The position numbers and the translations under genes are program-made. 64,000 nucleotides of DNA from Oxytricha trifallax (lineage: Eukaryota > Ciliophora > Spirotrichea > Sporadotrichida > Oxytrichidae): assembly GCA_000711775.1 (NCBI GenBank), contig ARYC01001109.1, positions 1 to 64,000 on the forward strand. The letters run 5' to 3'. Positions 20,879 to 33,493 of the stretch are shown here, piece after piece. Position 1 is the stretch's first letter. Every line of letters starts with the position of its first letter. The notes below the pieces were generated by a model, which was not told where the DNA came from, ran no database searches, and was given only the letters and a program-made list of their open reading frames with translations.

Positions 20879-22766
20879 ATGGAATCCTAATTTTATCAAT
20901 TTCCACATAGAGTGGACGATACTGTAGCAGTATGGGAAGAATTTAAAGAAATCACCTAGAAATATAAATGCATATCACTAGGTGAAGGTGCTCCAGCAGC
21001 CAGTCCTCCTTAATTTTTAATCGATGAGCTGTTCAAAGCTATTCAGGAAGGTCATAATTAATACACTAGAACTTTTGGAAATCCATTATTGGTTAATAAG
21101 ATTGCTGATTTCTATGGAAATAAGCTAACTAGAGTTATCAATCCACTGACTGAAGTATTGGTATCTGCTGGCGCTTATAATCTAATCAACAATATTTAAA
21201 CTTATTATTTATTCAAATTTTAGAATTCTTCCTTAAATAAAATAATCGAATAAAGAATTTATGTTGTTATTACACATAGATCCTCATATTTTATAGGGGA
21301 TAATTTGTTTTGATTCTGATGGGTTTGATCAATCCAGGAAAAGGTGAGGAAGTAGCTTTGTTTGAACCTTGTTGGCCTTGTTACATCGATCACATTTAGT
21401 ATGCTGGTGCAGTTTACAAATCTATTCCATTAAGTATATAAGATGGAGTATGGAGATTTGATGTTGAACTTTTCAGAAAGTCACTCAACTTAAATACCAA
21501 AGTGCTTATCATTAACAATGCTTAAAACCCAACTGGAAAGATTTTCACAAAAGAAGAACTCCAACAGATTTCTAAAGTGCTTGAAGACTTCCCTCACATC
21601 ATAGTGTTGAGTGATGACGTGTACGAATTCTTAACATTTGATGGAAATGAATTCGTAAACTTTGCATCTCTTGACAACAACTTCAGTAAGACTTTGACAG
21701 TTTACAGTGGTGGCAAATTATTTAATGCAACTGGGTGGAAAGTTGGCTGGGCAGTGGGACCAGACTATTTAATTAAACCATGTGCTGTGATATCAAACAC
21801 AGTGATTTATTGTGCGAATACTCCTGTCTAAGTTGCTATATCAAGATCACTTGATTAAACTGTCTAGAAAGGTTACCTGGGTCACCCAGATATATCTTAT
21901 GTTGAGTATATAAGAAAAGAGTTCTAAGATGTTAGAGATTTAGTAAATAATCATTCAATTTTTTAGGCACTTTAAAGACATTTAAAAATATATTATAATT
22001 AGCAAACTAGGTATTATCTAGTATTATTTTTAATTGGCGCATTTAATCACAAATTTTGAAAGCAAAATAAGAAGTAAATTATAAAATTAATATTAATTTT
22101 TTTATTTTGATTTGAAGTATTAATTTTACTAATTATATGTTGAAGGAAATAAATGAAGGCATGGATATACCAATTAAGGCACTAAAATGTGAGAGCGGGT
22201 ATTTCTTAATGGTTGATATCACAGATGCAATTTAGTAGAAAATAGAGTATTTATATAAATTAAATATAATCTCTTTATTCATAGATTTTAATAATAAAAC
22301 GACAGATATTGATATAATAATTTTTAAGAATTTCATTATTTTTGAAGTATCATTTTTATATTGATAAAAATTGATTCATATATAATATTTTAAAGAGATT
22401 AATTATTTAATCTAGAGAATTGTAATTATTTTAGCTTATTCCTCTGATTCCAAAAATATACACTGAATCTCACGACTTCGAATCCTTACAATAAGATGAA
22501 GTGCCTGTTTAAAAGAACAGAGTATAATAAGTTATTTCTAATTTAATTTAAATGTATTCATGTAAGATGGAAGAGTGCCATTAGACTTAGCGTTCTGCAG
22601 ATGGATGGCTGTAGAGCGAGGAGTCATTATGATGCCAAACTCATTGTTTTATCAAAAAGATTCTCCTTACAAAACAGATAATTACATCAGATTAGCAATT
22701 TGCAAGGGAATGGACTTCAGCATCAAAGCAATCAAAAGACTTAAAGGAGAAAACCTTAAAGAGTGA
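20879..22766 (+). CDS. Kynurenine/glutamine aminotransferase (PLP, fold type I)
   Basis: PLP-dependent aminotransferase of the kynurenine-oxoglutarate/glutamine transaminase K group, cytosolic or mitochondrial, transaminating kynurenine, glutamine and aromatic amino acids. Visible: substrate loop (ISLGEGAPAASPP), VLVSAGAYNLINN, LMGLINPGKGEEVALFEPCW, NNAQNPTGKIF, the Asp/Tyr pair SDDVYEFLTFDG, and the Schiff-base lysine in YSGGKLFNATGWKVGW. The C-terminus has CESGYFLMVDI and CRWMAVERGVIMMPNSLFY. The gene is broken by at least four IESs or introns: near 21,200-21,310, 21,960-22,135, 22,240-22,440 and 22,500-22,570. Stop TGA at 22,764. Length after removal is about the family's 420-450 residues. 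Confidence 0.88.
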
Positions 22767-22878
22767 ACACAAATTATCGAATATAATCTAAATCAAATTT
22801 AACATTTAATTTCATAATTTCATTAAAACTTTAATTCAATTTGAAAGATATATCTGAGAATTCAAAAAACATTAAAAC

Positions 22879-24213
22879 TCATAAGAATTTATCACTCTAC
22901 ACAGGGAACCATAATGGATGATCTCTATATTCGTGAAGTACAAAAAAGGAACAGTATATTAAGCAAGCTATCCAGACACCAAGTTATCTAGTCTTACTGT
23001 TGAATAGCTCTAGAGAAATTAGGAAAACTGAATGAAGGTAATATCTTAATTCAAAGAGCTGGCAAGGAAACAAGGTCATTGCAGAAGCAAGCACAAATAT
23101 TCCTGCAATCCATGCACATTTTTCTGGCTGATATTCTTTGAGAATGCGATACAAACTCATTGATAGTATAGAATAGACTGGGATGAGTAATGTCTTGTTA
23201 GTTTAATTCTCAATAACTGTTTGATTGAAATCGTATGAGTAATGACCTCTGTTATTTTGAATAAAAATATGACTAAAAGTTCCATAAGAAACCATAGGTG
23301 TGAAGATTGCAGTCAGGAATATAAATGCAACTAGTCCAGTCAATTTCTTAAAGTTCCAAATATCAATCAAAGTTTCTATTATAGCAAATAGTTTTTCATG
23401 AATTGGAACAGGAATACATGCAATTAAAAAGAGAGTGAGATAAAGCAATTAAGCTGAATGTAAAATAGGTGGATGATGGTCTCTATCACCAATAACTATT
23501 GAATTTCCATTCCAAATGTAAAAACCAATAAAGAACGCATCTATCAATATTAACCATAAATGATCTATAAGATGAGTGATTAAGTTTCCAAATATCTCTT
23601 TGATTTTCATTTCATTTTTGTGTATAAAACTAACTACTGCTATGTAATTAAACCAGATAACATTAGTTTATCTTTACATAAAACCGCAAATCCCAATTAT
23701 AACTAATATCAAATGTCCGATTGCTGGCTTTGCTAAATGCATTTATTTTACATTGACTAAGTAATAACAGAGTAAGCAGTATGTCATTGATCCTATTTCA
23801 GTATAATATATGATGTGCATTGGATAATACAGAGGAGTTAGTACAATGCAAAGCACAAATACAACAACTTTTGTGTCCACTCTTTTCAATTCATATTTGC
23901 TAGCAATGATCTTGCATAGCAGTATGAAGTTAATTGTTCCTAGTACAGTTGAGTTCAAATGTCTAATATATAAGTATAGCTTTTCTTTAGCAAACTACTC
24001 TTGATCTTGTATTATTAATCTTCTAAATGGCTCACAAATGTTCAAAAATAGCTTTCCAAGCAAGTAAAGCCCCGGAGGAGTGGTTATATATTCATTGTAT
24101 TCATAGTTTTCAAAATAGAATTAAACTGAATGAGAAATGTGAAAGAATTCATCATGCGACCATATATTTATAGATTGCGTTATCCATATCTAACATATTG
24201 TATTTACTAACAT
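22879..24213 (-). CDS. ALG10: ALG10, dolichyl-P-Glc alpha-1,2-glucosyltransferase
   Basis: ER membrane enzyme adding the last glucose to the lipid-linked oligosaccharide before N-glycosylation. From an ATG at 24,213 (the upstream frame is open to about 24,260 but lacks another ATG) the protein reads WSHDEFFHISHS (the conserved luminal acidic motif), EYITTPPGLYLLGKLF (family TTPPGLY), RQTNVIWFNYI, IVIGDRDHHPPILHSAQ and FELRYYLHSVF near the end, among about a dozen hydrophobic segments. About 444 residues with no clear IES, close to human ALG10. An N-terminal methionine in another MDS cannot be excluded. Confidence 0.88.
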
Positions 24214-25069
24214 GTAAATTGTGGCGGCAATCGGTAGAACATATTCTCCTTCTTGTTTGATAACTCAGTTAGTTATTTTTACTCAAAAATAACTAACTGG
24301 AAAATTAAATTACTTTAAAATGAATAAAATACAATTTTGCTTGATACTTTAAAAATAACTTCACTGCTCATTTTTAATTCAAATTTATAGTTTTATTAAT
24401 TTATATTTTAAATCCACAACTACATAATGAATGATGAGAAAATAGAAATAAAACTCACAAAAAATTATAACACAACATATTTAAATTTAATAAAGTCATA
24501 ATAAATCAATTATTTAATTTTTTAATTTTATCAAAACTTTAATTAAATAAAAATTTAATTTTATTGGGAAAATGATGTTTTGACTGTCAATTTAATAATG
24601 AATTTATATTAAACTTATCGCAAATTGTTTAGAAAAAAATAAAATAGATTAATCGTTGAAACCACAAACTAAAACCTATTGTATTAATTTCTATATAGTT
24701 AAACTGTGACATTGAAAGAAATTATATTTTTCAATTTAATTAAAATAAGAAAGCTTTTTAATTCTTTAAGTTAAAATTGAAATTTAAAGTCGACACAAAA
24801 TCAATATAAGTTAATATATTTTTAAATAACAAAATTATATTTTTATTTGCAATTATTAGCACTTATTTGTAATTCAACATTTATATTGTAATAATAATGT
24901 AATTTATATAAAAAAATTATTTACTTTAGTTTTTAATGTATTTTTATTCTTATTCAAACTAAAAGTATTTCCATTTATTTTGCTAAGTCAAAATTAAAAA
25001 TAAATTTGATTAGTTTATTGACAAATTTTAAAGATAAATACTTAATAATATTATTTCTATAGTTTTCTA
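24214..25069. other. AT-rich intergenic spacer
   Basis: About 0.85 kb, extremely AT-rich, with no supported frame or repeat. It separates two minus-strand genes and should hold the ALG10 promoter, but no defined element is visible. Confidence 0.5.
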
Positions 25070-25933
25070 TCACTTAAAATCAACTTCAAACACATAATCA
25101 TAGTTTTTACCTGTTACAAAGAAGGTATTAGTTGCCTTTCTATAGGCAATTCCATTCATGACATTATTAAAGCTATCCCAGTATGTGTTCTTAATTTTTT
25201 CAGTTTAAACGCTTTTTAGTTTAGTTAAGTTGTACTTATTGACTACGTGGCCGGTCTTAACATCAATTTTGATGATAATATTCAATGGTAGCACGTTTGC
25301 ATAGATAAATCCGTCTACATACTCTAATTCATTGATGTATTCAACATTCTTCTTTTCACTTGGATCGTATACTTCAATTTATGAGATTACTGTAAAGGTA
25401 TTTGGATCTATGACATAAATGTACTCTGTTCCATCTGAAGCATATAAATGATCAGTATCGTGAGTTAAACCCCATCCTTCAATCATTTCTTCTGGCATAT
25501 CAAACGTTCCTTCTTCCTTCAAGGTCTCTAGATTGAATTTGAAAACCTTTCCTTCTCTGTAAGTCATCTGATAAATGAATCCATTGAAAGCAGTACACCC
25601 TTCACCAAAGAATTGTTAATTTAATGTAGCTTTCCTGGCTACTTCTGTCGTCTTTTTGTTATGATCAATGTTCATTATTTAAATTTCAGATCCAGAGTAT
25701 AAACCAGCACTTTAAATTAGTTGAGTATCCGAAATCATTTCAAAACCTTCAACAAAGTATTGAGATTTAGAGTATTGATTCTTTAAATCCCATTTTCCAC
25801 CAGCGCCCATTCTCACTGAATAAGCTGGCATTAAGTCTATGTAGTCTCCGTGATCATGATCTTATTTGCCAAGGACAAATGGAGTTACTAAAAGAGTAGA
25901 ATATAAGACTAGTTGGATTCCAAAGTTTCTCAT
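25070..25933 (-). CDS. Glutaminyl-peptide cyclotransferase (plant/bacterial type)
   Basis: Secreted or ER-luminal enzyme of the five-bladed beta-propeller glutamine cyclotransferase family, converting N-terminal Gln to pyroglutamate. One frame of 287 residues with a signal peptide (MRNFGIQLVLYSTLLVTPFV). Family blocks in order: IQSAGLYSGSEIQI, FFGEGCTAFNGFIYQMTYRE, EGWGLTHDTDHLYASDGTEY, EYINELEYVDGFIYANV and IIIKIDVKTGHVV. No intron or IES. Normal length for the family. Confidence 0.9.
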
Positions 25934-25987
25934 TTATATTTAATTAGAAATAATTATTACTTTAATTCGGCTCTTTCCTCTCCAACC

Positions 25988-26254
25988 ATGATATTGGTAA
26001 GTATTACTAAAAAAACTCATAAACCAATAGGTGCCCTAGTATACTAATGGATGACAAATTTAGAGTTTCTTTATTGTAAAAAGGCTCATAAGAATTAATG
26101 TGCCAGGACTTAATTAACTTATTCTTTTTGTTGTATTGTAGAGACCATCATAGATATTCCCTTGAAAAATATTTTTAACCAGTTTGCGATGTGTCCGCCA
26201 GCAAATCAGCAACCTTATAATTACTATAATTCAATTTATTATCTAAATAAATGA
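25988..26254 (+). CDS. Small Cys-rich protein, unknown
   Basis: An 88-codon frame from ATG 25,988 to TGA 26,252 (MILVSITKKTHKPIGALVYQ, FLYCKKAHKNQCARTQ, CCIVETIIDIPLKNIF, FAMCPPANQ). Cys pairs and a moderately hydrophobic middle are compatible with a mitochondrial or membrane-associated small protein, but I recognise no family. It starts 55 bp from the divergent glutaminyl cyclase start, so the two would share a short promoter. A GTAAG at 25,997 offers an alternative splice donor. Confidence 0.45.
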
Positions 26255-26515
26255 AAAAAATAATTTAAATTTAGTTATATATATATTTTCAAATAATTTA
26301 CACTATTAATTAGTATTTTTTGTAGCAATCTATGTTTTTTAAGGGGAAAAATAATAATTTATTGATATTTTAATTTCTGTAGTGGATTTGGGTTAAGCCA
26401 TAAATATTTCTATTTTTATCTGATACATTAATTGAATAATTAGTTTTTAAATAAATTTAGAATTCTATATGATAAGTTATGATATTTTGAAAATTGTTAG
26501 ATATATTTGAATGAT

Positions 26516-29500
26516 TCATTTGTTTTAATGCACATCTTTTGCTATAAATTTAGGAGTCTCCTGCTCCTTGCTAATTATTTCTCTGATTTGCTAGGGAGTA
26601 ACAAATTCATTTAATGCTATAGACCCATTTCTGCTGCTATTAAGACTTTGATTTGAGGCTACCTACCTACTGGATCTAACTGATGTTTTCTTGCTGAAAA
26701 TGTTGTTGCTTTGTGGATTTACACTATATTTAGTCTGTCTTTAAGTTAATGGAGGGGATAAACTTTCAAAGTTTTATGACTTTGGAATGTCATCTTCTGA
26801 ATTATCTTCCTGCTCAGTTCTTTCATTAATTATATCTTATGGGACTGGTTATTTCGCTATTTCTGAAAGTAGATTATGATTGGCTTTAAAAGGCGAAGAA
26901 GATTTCTTATTCTTCTTGAAAAAGATATTCTTGTCTCTATGCTTCATTTATGCTTTATTCGCATCAGAGGTATCTTAAATGCTTTTTTATAAAGACTATT
27001 CACTAAAATCAAATACAGTCATATGCTTTTTAAATTCCATAATTATATAGTCTCTGTATTTATCCTTGGGTACTTTCAGTTTTTTGCAATTTTAAAATAA
27101 ATTTGGGCTTGATAATTACTAAATTTAAGGGTTTGTTGAAAACAATTTTTCCTGTCTAATTTCTTAACACAACTCGAAAAAATATAATTGTAACCTTTAT
27201 TCCATTTACTTCTTTCTCTTCTCTAATTCAGCATCTAATTATATGTCAGCTTGTTTAATTTTCTGCTCGATAGTTTTTTAGATTTAATTATTTTCAATTG
27301 TTGACCTCTAGCCTTTAGTCTGCTTCAAAATTATTGAAATTGATTCATCTTTATTTTATTGCTAATTATTATCTTTTGATTTTTCATCATTGTTATACGA
27401 TGTAGGTTTCATATTTTATTTATTTAAATAAGCTGACTATTTTTGACTTTCGATATTTACTTGTGGTGACTATTTATTTAAAATTCGATCACTTAATCTT
27501 TGTTTTGGCCTATTAGGCGTAGTAAATTCTCTAGGACTAGCTATATTTTCTGAATACCCACCATCTTTTTAATTATTTTCTTATATTAGTTTAACAGGTT
27601 CAGTATTTAGAGAACTAAAAACCCAATTAGTTAAAGGAATAATAGCTTCGAACTTAATATCAAGAATTTATTTAAAACTAAATAATTCAAATAATCAAGC
27701 AAAATAATAAATAAAATGGATTTCATGATACTCATTTTCCAAATTAAAACTATTCTAGTAAATTGATGCTTAAATGATTTAATGAGTTTAGTAATTAATT
27801 GTTCTTTATGTGATATTCTAGAAGAAACACTTTATTTTTCAGATTGAATGTCAAGCTCTTTGATAGTCATTATATTTTGCTTATCAAACACCATGTTTGT
27901 TGAGAGTGATGCCTTTTAATTTTAATTTTGGTTAGGAGAAATAGATAGACTTGATTCAGAATTTGAAGATTTTTGAGAAATATTTTTTCTTCTAATTTGA
28001 TTGTTTTCTATTGGTTCTTCTTTCTAAGTCCTTAACTCATTTGGGTTTATTCCCAGACTTCTAGCACTACTTAATAATTTATTCTCACTCCTTAATATAA
28101 CTTTATTGTTCAAAGTGGGCTTTACTGCTGGACTTTCCTTTCTATCGCTTTAGACTAGAGTTAACAAAACGATAAGTTGCATTTCAATCTATTAGTCTTT
28201 TCCTTTAAAGAATTAAAGAAGCTGCTCAAAAAATGTACCTAGAATGTTTTATTTTGTGCTTGAGAAATGATTAGTCATTCTCGTTAGTTAGTTTACTTGC
28301 AAAGTATATTTATTCGATTATTACATCATTAGTTCTTTAAGTATGTTCATCTCCTACACTATTTCATGAAAATATTTATAATTTAAATTAATTTAATGAG
28401 TAGTGTCATTCTTTTGATGTTGAGGAATATTTCGATTGACAAATCTGCTAGCTTAAGCAGTGGAATCTTATTAAGCATTTCTCTAAGAAGCCACGGGACT
28501 GTAATATTCAGAATCTTTTACAAGTTTACTAAAGTCATAATTGTTTTAATTTTTCTGCTACTATGGCAAATTGTTTCTAGCATTATCATAACCAAATTAT
28601 TGTGAATTATTATTTAGTCTATGAGTATTTGGTCCCTACTGATAGTCTTTCAATAAAACTGGATTATTAAACATTCGTTCCTTATTCATCCCAAGCACAT
28701 CAGTGAGTTTATTTCCGATCATAGCCAGATCAAAACCAAAAAGTGAGCTACTCTAAGAAGGTTGATTACTATAACTTATTGGAAAATTTGGAGGACTACC
28801 ATTTAGAGAGATATATTTGCTATTAGTACCAGTATTTGATGTTACCTGTTTAAATTTTTTCACTTAAGGTTTTGCTTAGTTGTAGCTTGAGTAAATTGCT
28901 TACTAGACATTGTTTTCACTTATTCCAGAGGATGGGGACTTTTTTATAGCTTGTTTATTTACTCTAATGCTACTCTAATGACTCACTTAGCTCTAAACAT
29001 TAAAGTAATCTATTGAATTTATAAAAGCATCTTGGTATTCTCTTCTCAAATCTGATACTAGCTTCATGTCTTTAATAGATTAACTTTGCTAAAGGATACT
29101 TTGATGTAGCTTAGAACTTAGATTGTCTTAGTGCTCATCCTGTATATCTAAGTTATTTACTTCTTAACTTGTTAACCCATAAGTACGTTTTGGACTTTCT
29201 TCCATTTCTCTATAGGGATTGATGTCTGGTGATTAAAATATTTAATTTTAGTCTATTTTTAGATTAGCCTTCCCATCACTTATATTAAAATATTGATTTA
29301 TTTGCTGATTAGTATTGGTTCTTTAATGAGTCTTCATAGCTGAATTCGCTTTTCTTACATTTTCTCCTACTTTTATTATTTTTATAGGTGGTGCATAAGC
29401 TTTAAGGCTTGAATTTGGACTTTGAAGTTTTTATATAGTCTAGTTGATAATTTTATCTTTTTACAATCCACGGGAGTCACTACTTCCCTTATTATGTGGA

Positions 29501-29745
29501 TTTATTTTCATTTGCATAATCTAGCTTTAAATAACTTACTCTGAGCTATTCCTACAAAAATCATTTGAATTTTTATTGTTTTAGATTTTTAATCGACTAA
29601 TATCAAAAGAAGTGCCATTATTCTGATGATAATCTTAATTTAAGCTTTTATCAGGTGACAGGGGCTTCCCATAAAACGAATTAAAGATGTCTTTTTAAGG
29701 AGATTAATCCACTCTGAACTTAATAAACTTTCTTTTTTTGTACAT
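26516..29745 (-). CDS. Gln/Ser/Asn-rich coiled-coil protein, unknown
   Basis: Minus-strand gene from ATG 29,745 (MYKKRKFIKFRVDQSPQKDI) to TGA 26,516, roughly 1,000 residues after IES removal. It is rich in TAA/TAG-encoded Gln plus Ser and Asn, with charged stretches such as KQADIQLDAELEKRKKQMEQ predicted to be coiled coil, and short SPxK-like phosphosites. The frame changes between about 27,660 and 27,810 (HKEQLITKLIKSF then FEAIIPLTNWVFSSLN), marking an IES. No catalytic domain is visible. Likely cytoskeletal or regulatory, but this is not shown. Confidence 0.6.
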
Positions 29746-29901
29746 TTTAGTAATCCTTTAATCCAATTAATAACTCACTAAGAGCTAATTATTTTAATTT
29801 TATAATATATAGATTGTCAAAATCAGCATATGTTTAAGAAAGTATAAATAATATTTGAAATTGTTGTGAAAAATAACTCAAATCTAGAAAATAATTAATC
29901 A

Positions 29902-31062
29902 TCATTATGCTTTTTTAATTGATGTAGATTTAGTTTTCTTATTTTGTGGTGGTGCTTTGAGTTGCTTCTTCCTATTCTTTAATACTTCATCTTACGTTTT
30001 CTGGGATATTTTGATTTTAGAAACATAATCTGCGAGATATAGTACATCTTTCATTATTTTCTGCCATTTAGTGATTTCATGCATGTCTAATTTGAATTAA
30101 AGTTTCATGACTAAATCATTCTTTGAGTATAAATTCTAATCTGTGATGTGAATTCCCATGATTGTGTGTTTGTTATTAATGAAAAAGTCTACAACCCTGT
30201 TGTCTCCAGTAAGAGCATCTACACTTTCCTAATTCTCTCCAAATATTTAGATTGACAGTTCTTGATTATTCCAAGCTTAAATACTTGGAGTGAGATTGAA
30301 CATAATCTTTTGTAAATGAGGCATGTTATCAAAGGTTTCCTTAATTTGTCTTTTTTGAATTACTAGAAGCTCTGAATGAAAAGTCTTATCTGGTCTCTCT
30401 ATTGGAATTTCAACCCACACTATGTCTTTCATTTTGTACCAACGAGGACAGATGCAAGAATTAAATAGCTAAAACATGTCTTATCTACTTCTCAATTAAA
30501 CTGTAATCATTGAATATTTCATGTTTTCTCTCCCACTAGCCAAAATGCTGAACTCATTCCTCGAGTACTCACTAAGAAATAATCATCAAATTAATGTCTT
30601 ACTCAAAATGAACGTCTTCTTTCGAGTTAATTTATTGACTTTAACCTATTCTTGCAAAATTTGAAGCCAAAACTTCATTGACTTATTCTAACCACTAGTT
30701 AGCCATATTTTTGTTAATTTTAGATCCAATTAAGAATATTAACAACCAAGAAATGAATGTAATCAAACATATAATTTCCAGAGCATGCTAATCAAGGTCT
30801 AAAACAAATTGAATTATAAAGTAATGTTACATGAGAAATAGCTGCTTAGATTTAGCATGTCCAATATTTTATTTAAGTAGGTTTTTTATGAGCCACCTAT
30901 CCTTTTTTCATTCACTAGTCTTTATTGAAATTCATTGGAGTATTTCTCAAAATCAAAGTCTGTAGAGTCTTTGTCGATTTTATGTGAATATACTAATGGT
31001 ATAAGAATCACTTGTATGACTAAAGTAGAAACACGATTAGAATAATGTGAGATAGTATTCAT
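29902..31062 (-). CDS. CCDC47-like ER protein (PAT complex)
   Basis: Homologue of CCDC47/calumin (DUF1682), an ER membrane protein of the PAT complex that assists multipass-protein insertion. Order: N-terminal segment from ATG 31,062 (MNTISHYSNRVSTLVIQVIL, acting as signal), acidic FDFEKYSNEFQQ, a transmembrane helix (LIICLITFISWLLIFLIG is close to the observed segment), then WLEQVNEVLASNFARIG and YSMITVQLRSRQDMFQLFNS, matching the family's 'MLIQLRFLKRQDLLN'. VWVEIPIERPDKTFHSELLV follows, and the end is a basic tail (QLKAPPQNKKTKSTSIKKAQ). IESs or introns are needed near 30,800-30,870 and 30,545-30,580. About 350 residues, slightly short for the family. Confidence 0.8.
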
Positions 31063-31202
31063 GATTAATAATCGTTGATATTTAAATATTATTAATGTAA
31101 AACTTAAAATCTTATTAAATTAAAAAATCAATATTGTTAATTGAGTTTTATCATAAGAATTAATCAACTTTTTGATTATTAATTATATTTATACAATATA
31201 AT

Positions 31203-32818
31203 TCAAGCTTTCTTGAATGCAGGCATTATTAAGTTATGACTTGCAGAATGATTAGCATGATGACTGAGTAGTCCTTGACTTCTTCTAAATATATTAGGAT
31301 CGTTTTGGAATGCCTGCTAGTAGTCTTTATTTATCTTAATTGATGATATGTGAGCTTCCTGAGCATACTCACTAATTCCATTAACTTTCTTAAGAGTAGT
31401 CCGAGTCTTTAGATCTTAAAGCTGGGAAAGTCTATCAGACTAAGATATAATGTTGTAGTTACGATGTTGTGCTCCCATTGCTGTTTTAAATTCTCTTTCC
31501 TTCGCTTGCCAACCCATCATTGTCTAGAAATTTGATTAGTAAACTAAAATATCTATCACAAATAATACTTATCATCAATTATCTAATTGTTTACTTCTTC
31601 AATTGGTGTGTAGGTGAGAATACTTAATTAATTTTTTCATAAGCAGCTGACTTTTAGTTGCTAGATGTATAATTTGATTTCTAAAGTTTATGATATATTT
31701 GTTTCTGATTTTAATTTATCTTCATAGTTTATGCTAATGGATCATCAAGTCCACTCTTAGAATATTAAATATAATTAATTTTGTATATAATAATATGACT
31801 TTTAATTGATCAGCTTATGTTAATGGATTGAATGATTTGAGGAGTCGTATACTTTTGAAAAATTTCTAGGTTTCTTGTAATGCTTATTATCAATATCAGC
31901 CCTATCGCAATTTCTATCAAGAAGCGACCTAAGTTTTGAAAAACTTTTGTCAAGAGAATCCAACTTATTGGAGTCACCATTCTTTAATTCTTTTTCTGTT
32001 AAGAAGTTTTAAGTCCTAAAGCCTGAACGGTTCAAATTTACTCTCCCATTGTTGGAATAAATTGAAAAATCCATAGCAGATGAAGATTTCTTGTTGAAAA
32101 TTGAATTATTCCTGTTTTGAGACATTCTAGATACATTTTATGAAAACTATGGAGCTTAAATTAGAGTATTGAATCTTGCTACTTCAGTTGAAATTTTTCC
32201 ATCATTACCTCTTCCTGTATTTTGTTGAGATTGATCTAAATGGTAGATATTATTAATTTTTTGTTCATTCTACTGATGTAGTTGTACTTCGTAATCACTG
32301 AATACTCCCATTGCTTTTCTAATTTTTGGTGATGAGAAAACGCTTCTATCATGATTGAGCTTTTCTTCATCATTGATAAACACTTCATTTTTAGCATCTC
32401 TGACTTTAGATATGCTTCTCTCTAACTGTAAAACTTCTCCAATTCTATTATTCATAGGGGAATTGTTATGAGTTTAAGAAATGGGCATTCTAAAATCTGA
32501 ATTGAAGTATTTTTATGCGTTTTCTGTTCTCTAGTCGATCTGTTTCAAACTTTCCTGCACTTTCTTTTCATCCAATGCATTTTTAATTAAAGAGATATTT
32601 TCCATGATACTAGTACTGAAGCAGTGTTTCAGTCCTTTATTAAACTTTTGGGCATTTTTTATTAGAGATCCTTCTTGGTAATAACTTTTCTCCCTAATTT
32701 GCTTAGAATTTAGTTTTTGGAGTTAGGGTAAGGCTCTTACTTTGGTTGTATTCAATTACTAAAATAAGTATTTTGATTAATTTTGAGAGTAATTAATGCT
32801 TTCAGATTGTAACTCCAT
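31203..32818 (-). CDS. Gln/Asn/Ser-rich protein, unknown
   Basis: ATG 32,818 (MELQSESINYSQNQSKYLFQ) to TGA 31,203. Polar, low-complexity protein with charged patches (LQLERSISKVRDAKNEVF; KAMGVFSDYEVQLH). A 91-bp IES with pointer TTTTAATT (31,709-31,716 and 31,800-31,807) and a roughly 70-nt intron near 31,530-31,600 are needed to connect to the conserved-looking end (MMGWQAKEREFKTAMGAQ; EYAQEAHISSIKINKDYQQA). Its style resembles the other Q-rich gene at 26.5-29.7 kb. No domain recognised. Confidence 0.55.
31717..31807. other. 91-bp IES, pointer TTTTAATT
   Basis: Direct repeats TTTTAATT at 31,709-31,716 and 31,800-31,807. Excision joins two minus-strand frames in phase (KLINQ to NQKQIYHKLQKS). 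An alternative repeat, CCATTA, nearby gives a stop and was rejected. Confidence 0.6.
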
Positions 32819-33493
32819 TTATTTATACTTAAAATAAATTCACTATTACCATCTTAATATCTAACTCACAAAATCTATGAGGAAGTTTTTTTTTATAACA
32901 AAGAATAAATTTACCAATTAAATGTTATTAATAAGTTAATTTAATTATTTTACTGAAATTTTTTAAATTCCCTAAAAAAAGATTATTTTTTATTAAATGG
33001 TAATTTGATTTATTTTCTTTAAAAATTTAATTAACTGTATAAAAGTCAGTCATTAAAATTAATCATAAAAATTGAAAGTGTAAGCTACGAGGGGAAAGCG
33101 AGAAAGATAAAAGTAGTCATGGGCAATTCAAAACTTATTTTAATTTAAAAGAATTAATATTATAAAGTAAATTTTAACTTTATGCTAACAAGCAAGGCTA
33201 TCATTCAAATTAATCTAATTTTCTTGTAAGGTAGGAACGCATATATTTAAAATTAATTGTTTATAAATTATTTTTGCCTAATATATGCTCAAATTTATAA
33301 CTCTCAATAATTTAGAAATATAAATAAAGGGTATTATTGTATGCTCTAAGATTTTATTTCAAAATCTAATTACTAAATTCCAAATAAATAACAAATCTAT
33401 GATGGTAAATAATATTTATCCAATAACATAAGGAATAAAAATAATTAATATATTTAGAACTATCATAGAATCAATAATCTAATTTGTTTGTAA
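32819..33493. other. AT-rich intergenic spacer
   Basis: Divergent spacer between the Q-rich gene and polymerase kappa. A slightly GC-richer patch near 33,080-33,125 has no frame or fold I can assign. Confidence 0.5.

Noticed and set aside
28396-28605. Plus-strand hydrophobic frame
   Set aside because: Antisense to the continuous minus-strand Q-rich gene, which reads through the same bases with TAA/TAG as Gln.
31717-31735. CCATTA/CATAA repeats as the IES pointer in the Q-rich gene
   Set aside because: Joining there produces an immediate TGA. The TTTTAATT pair joins in frame instead.
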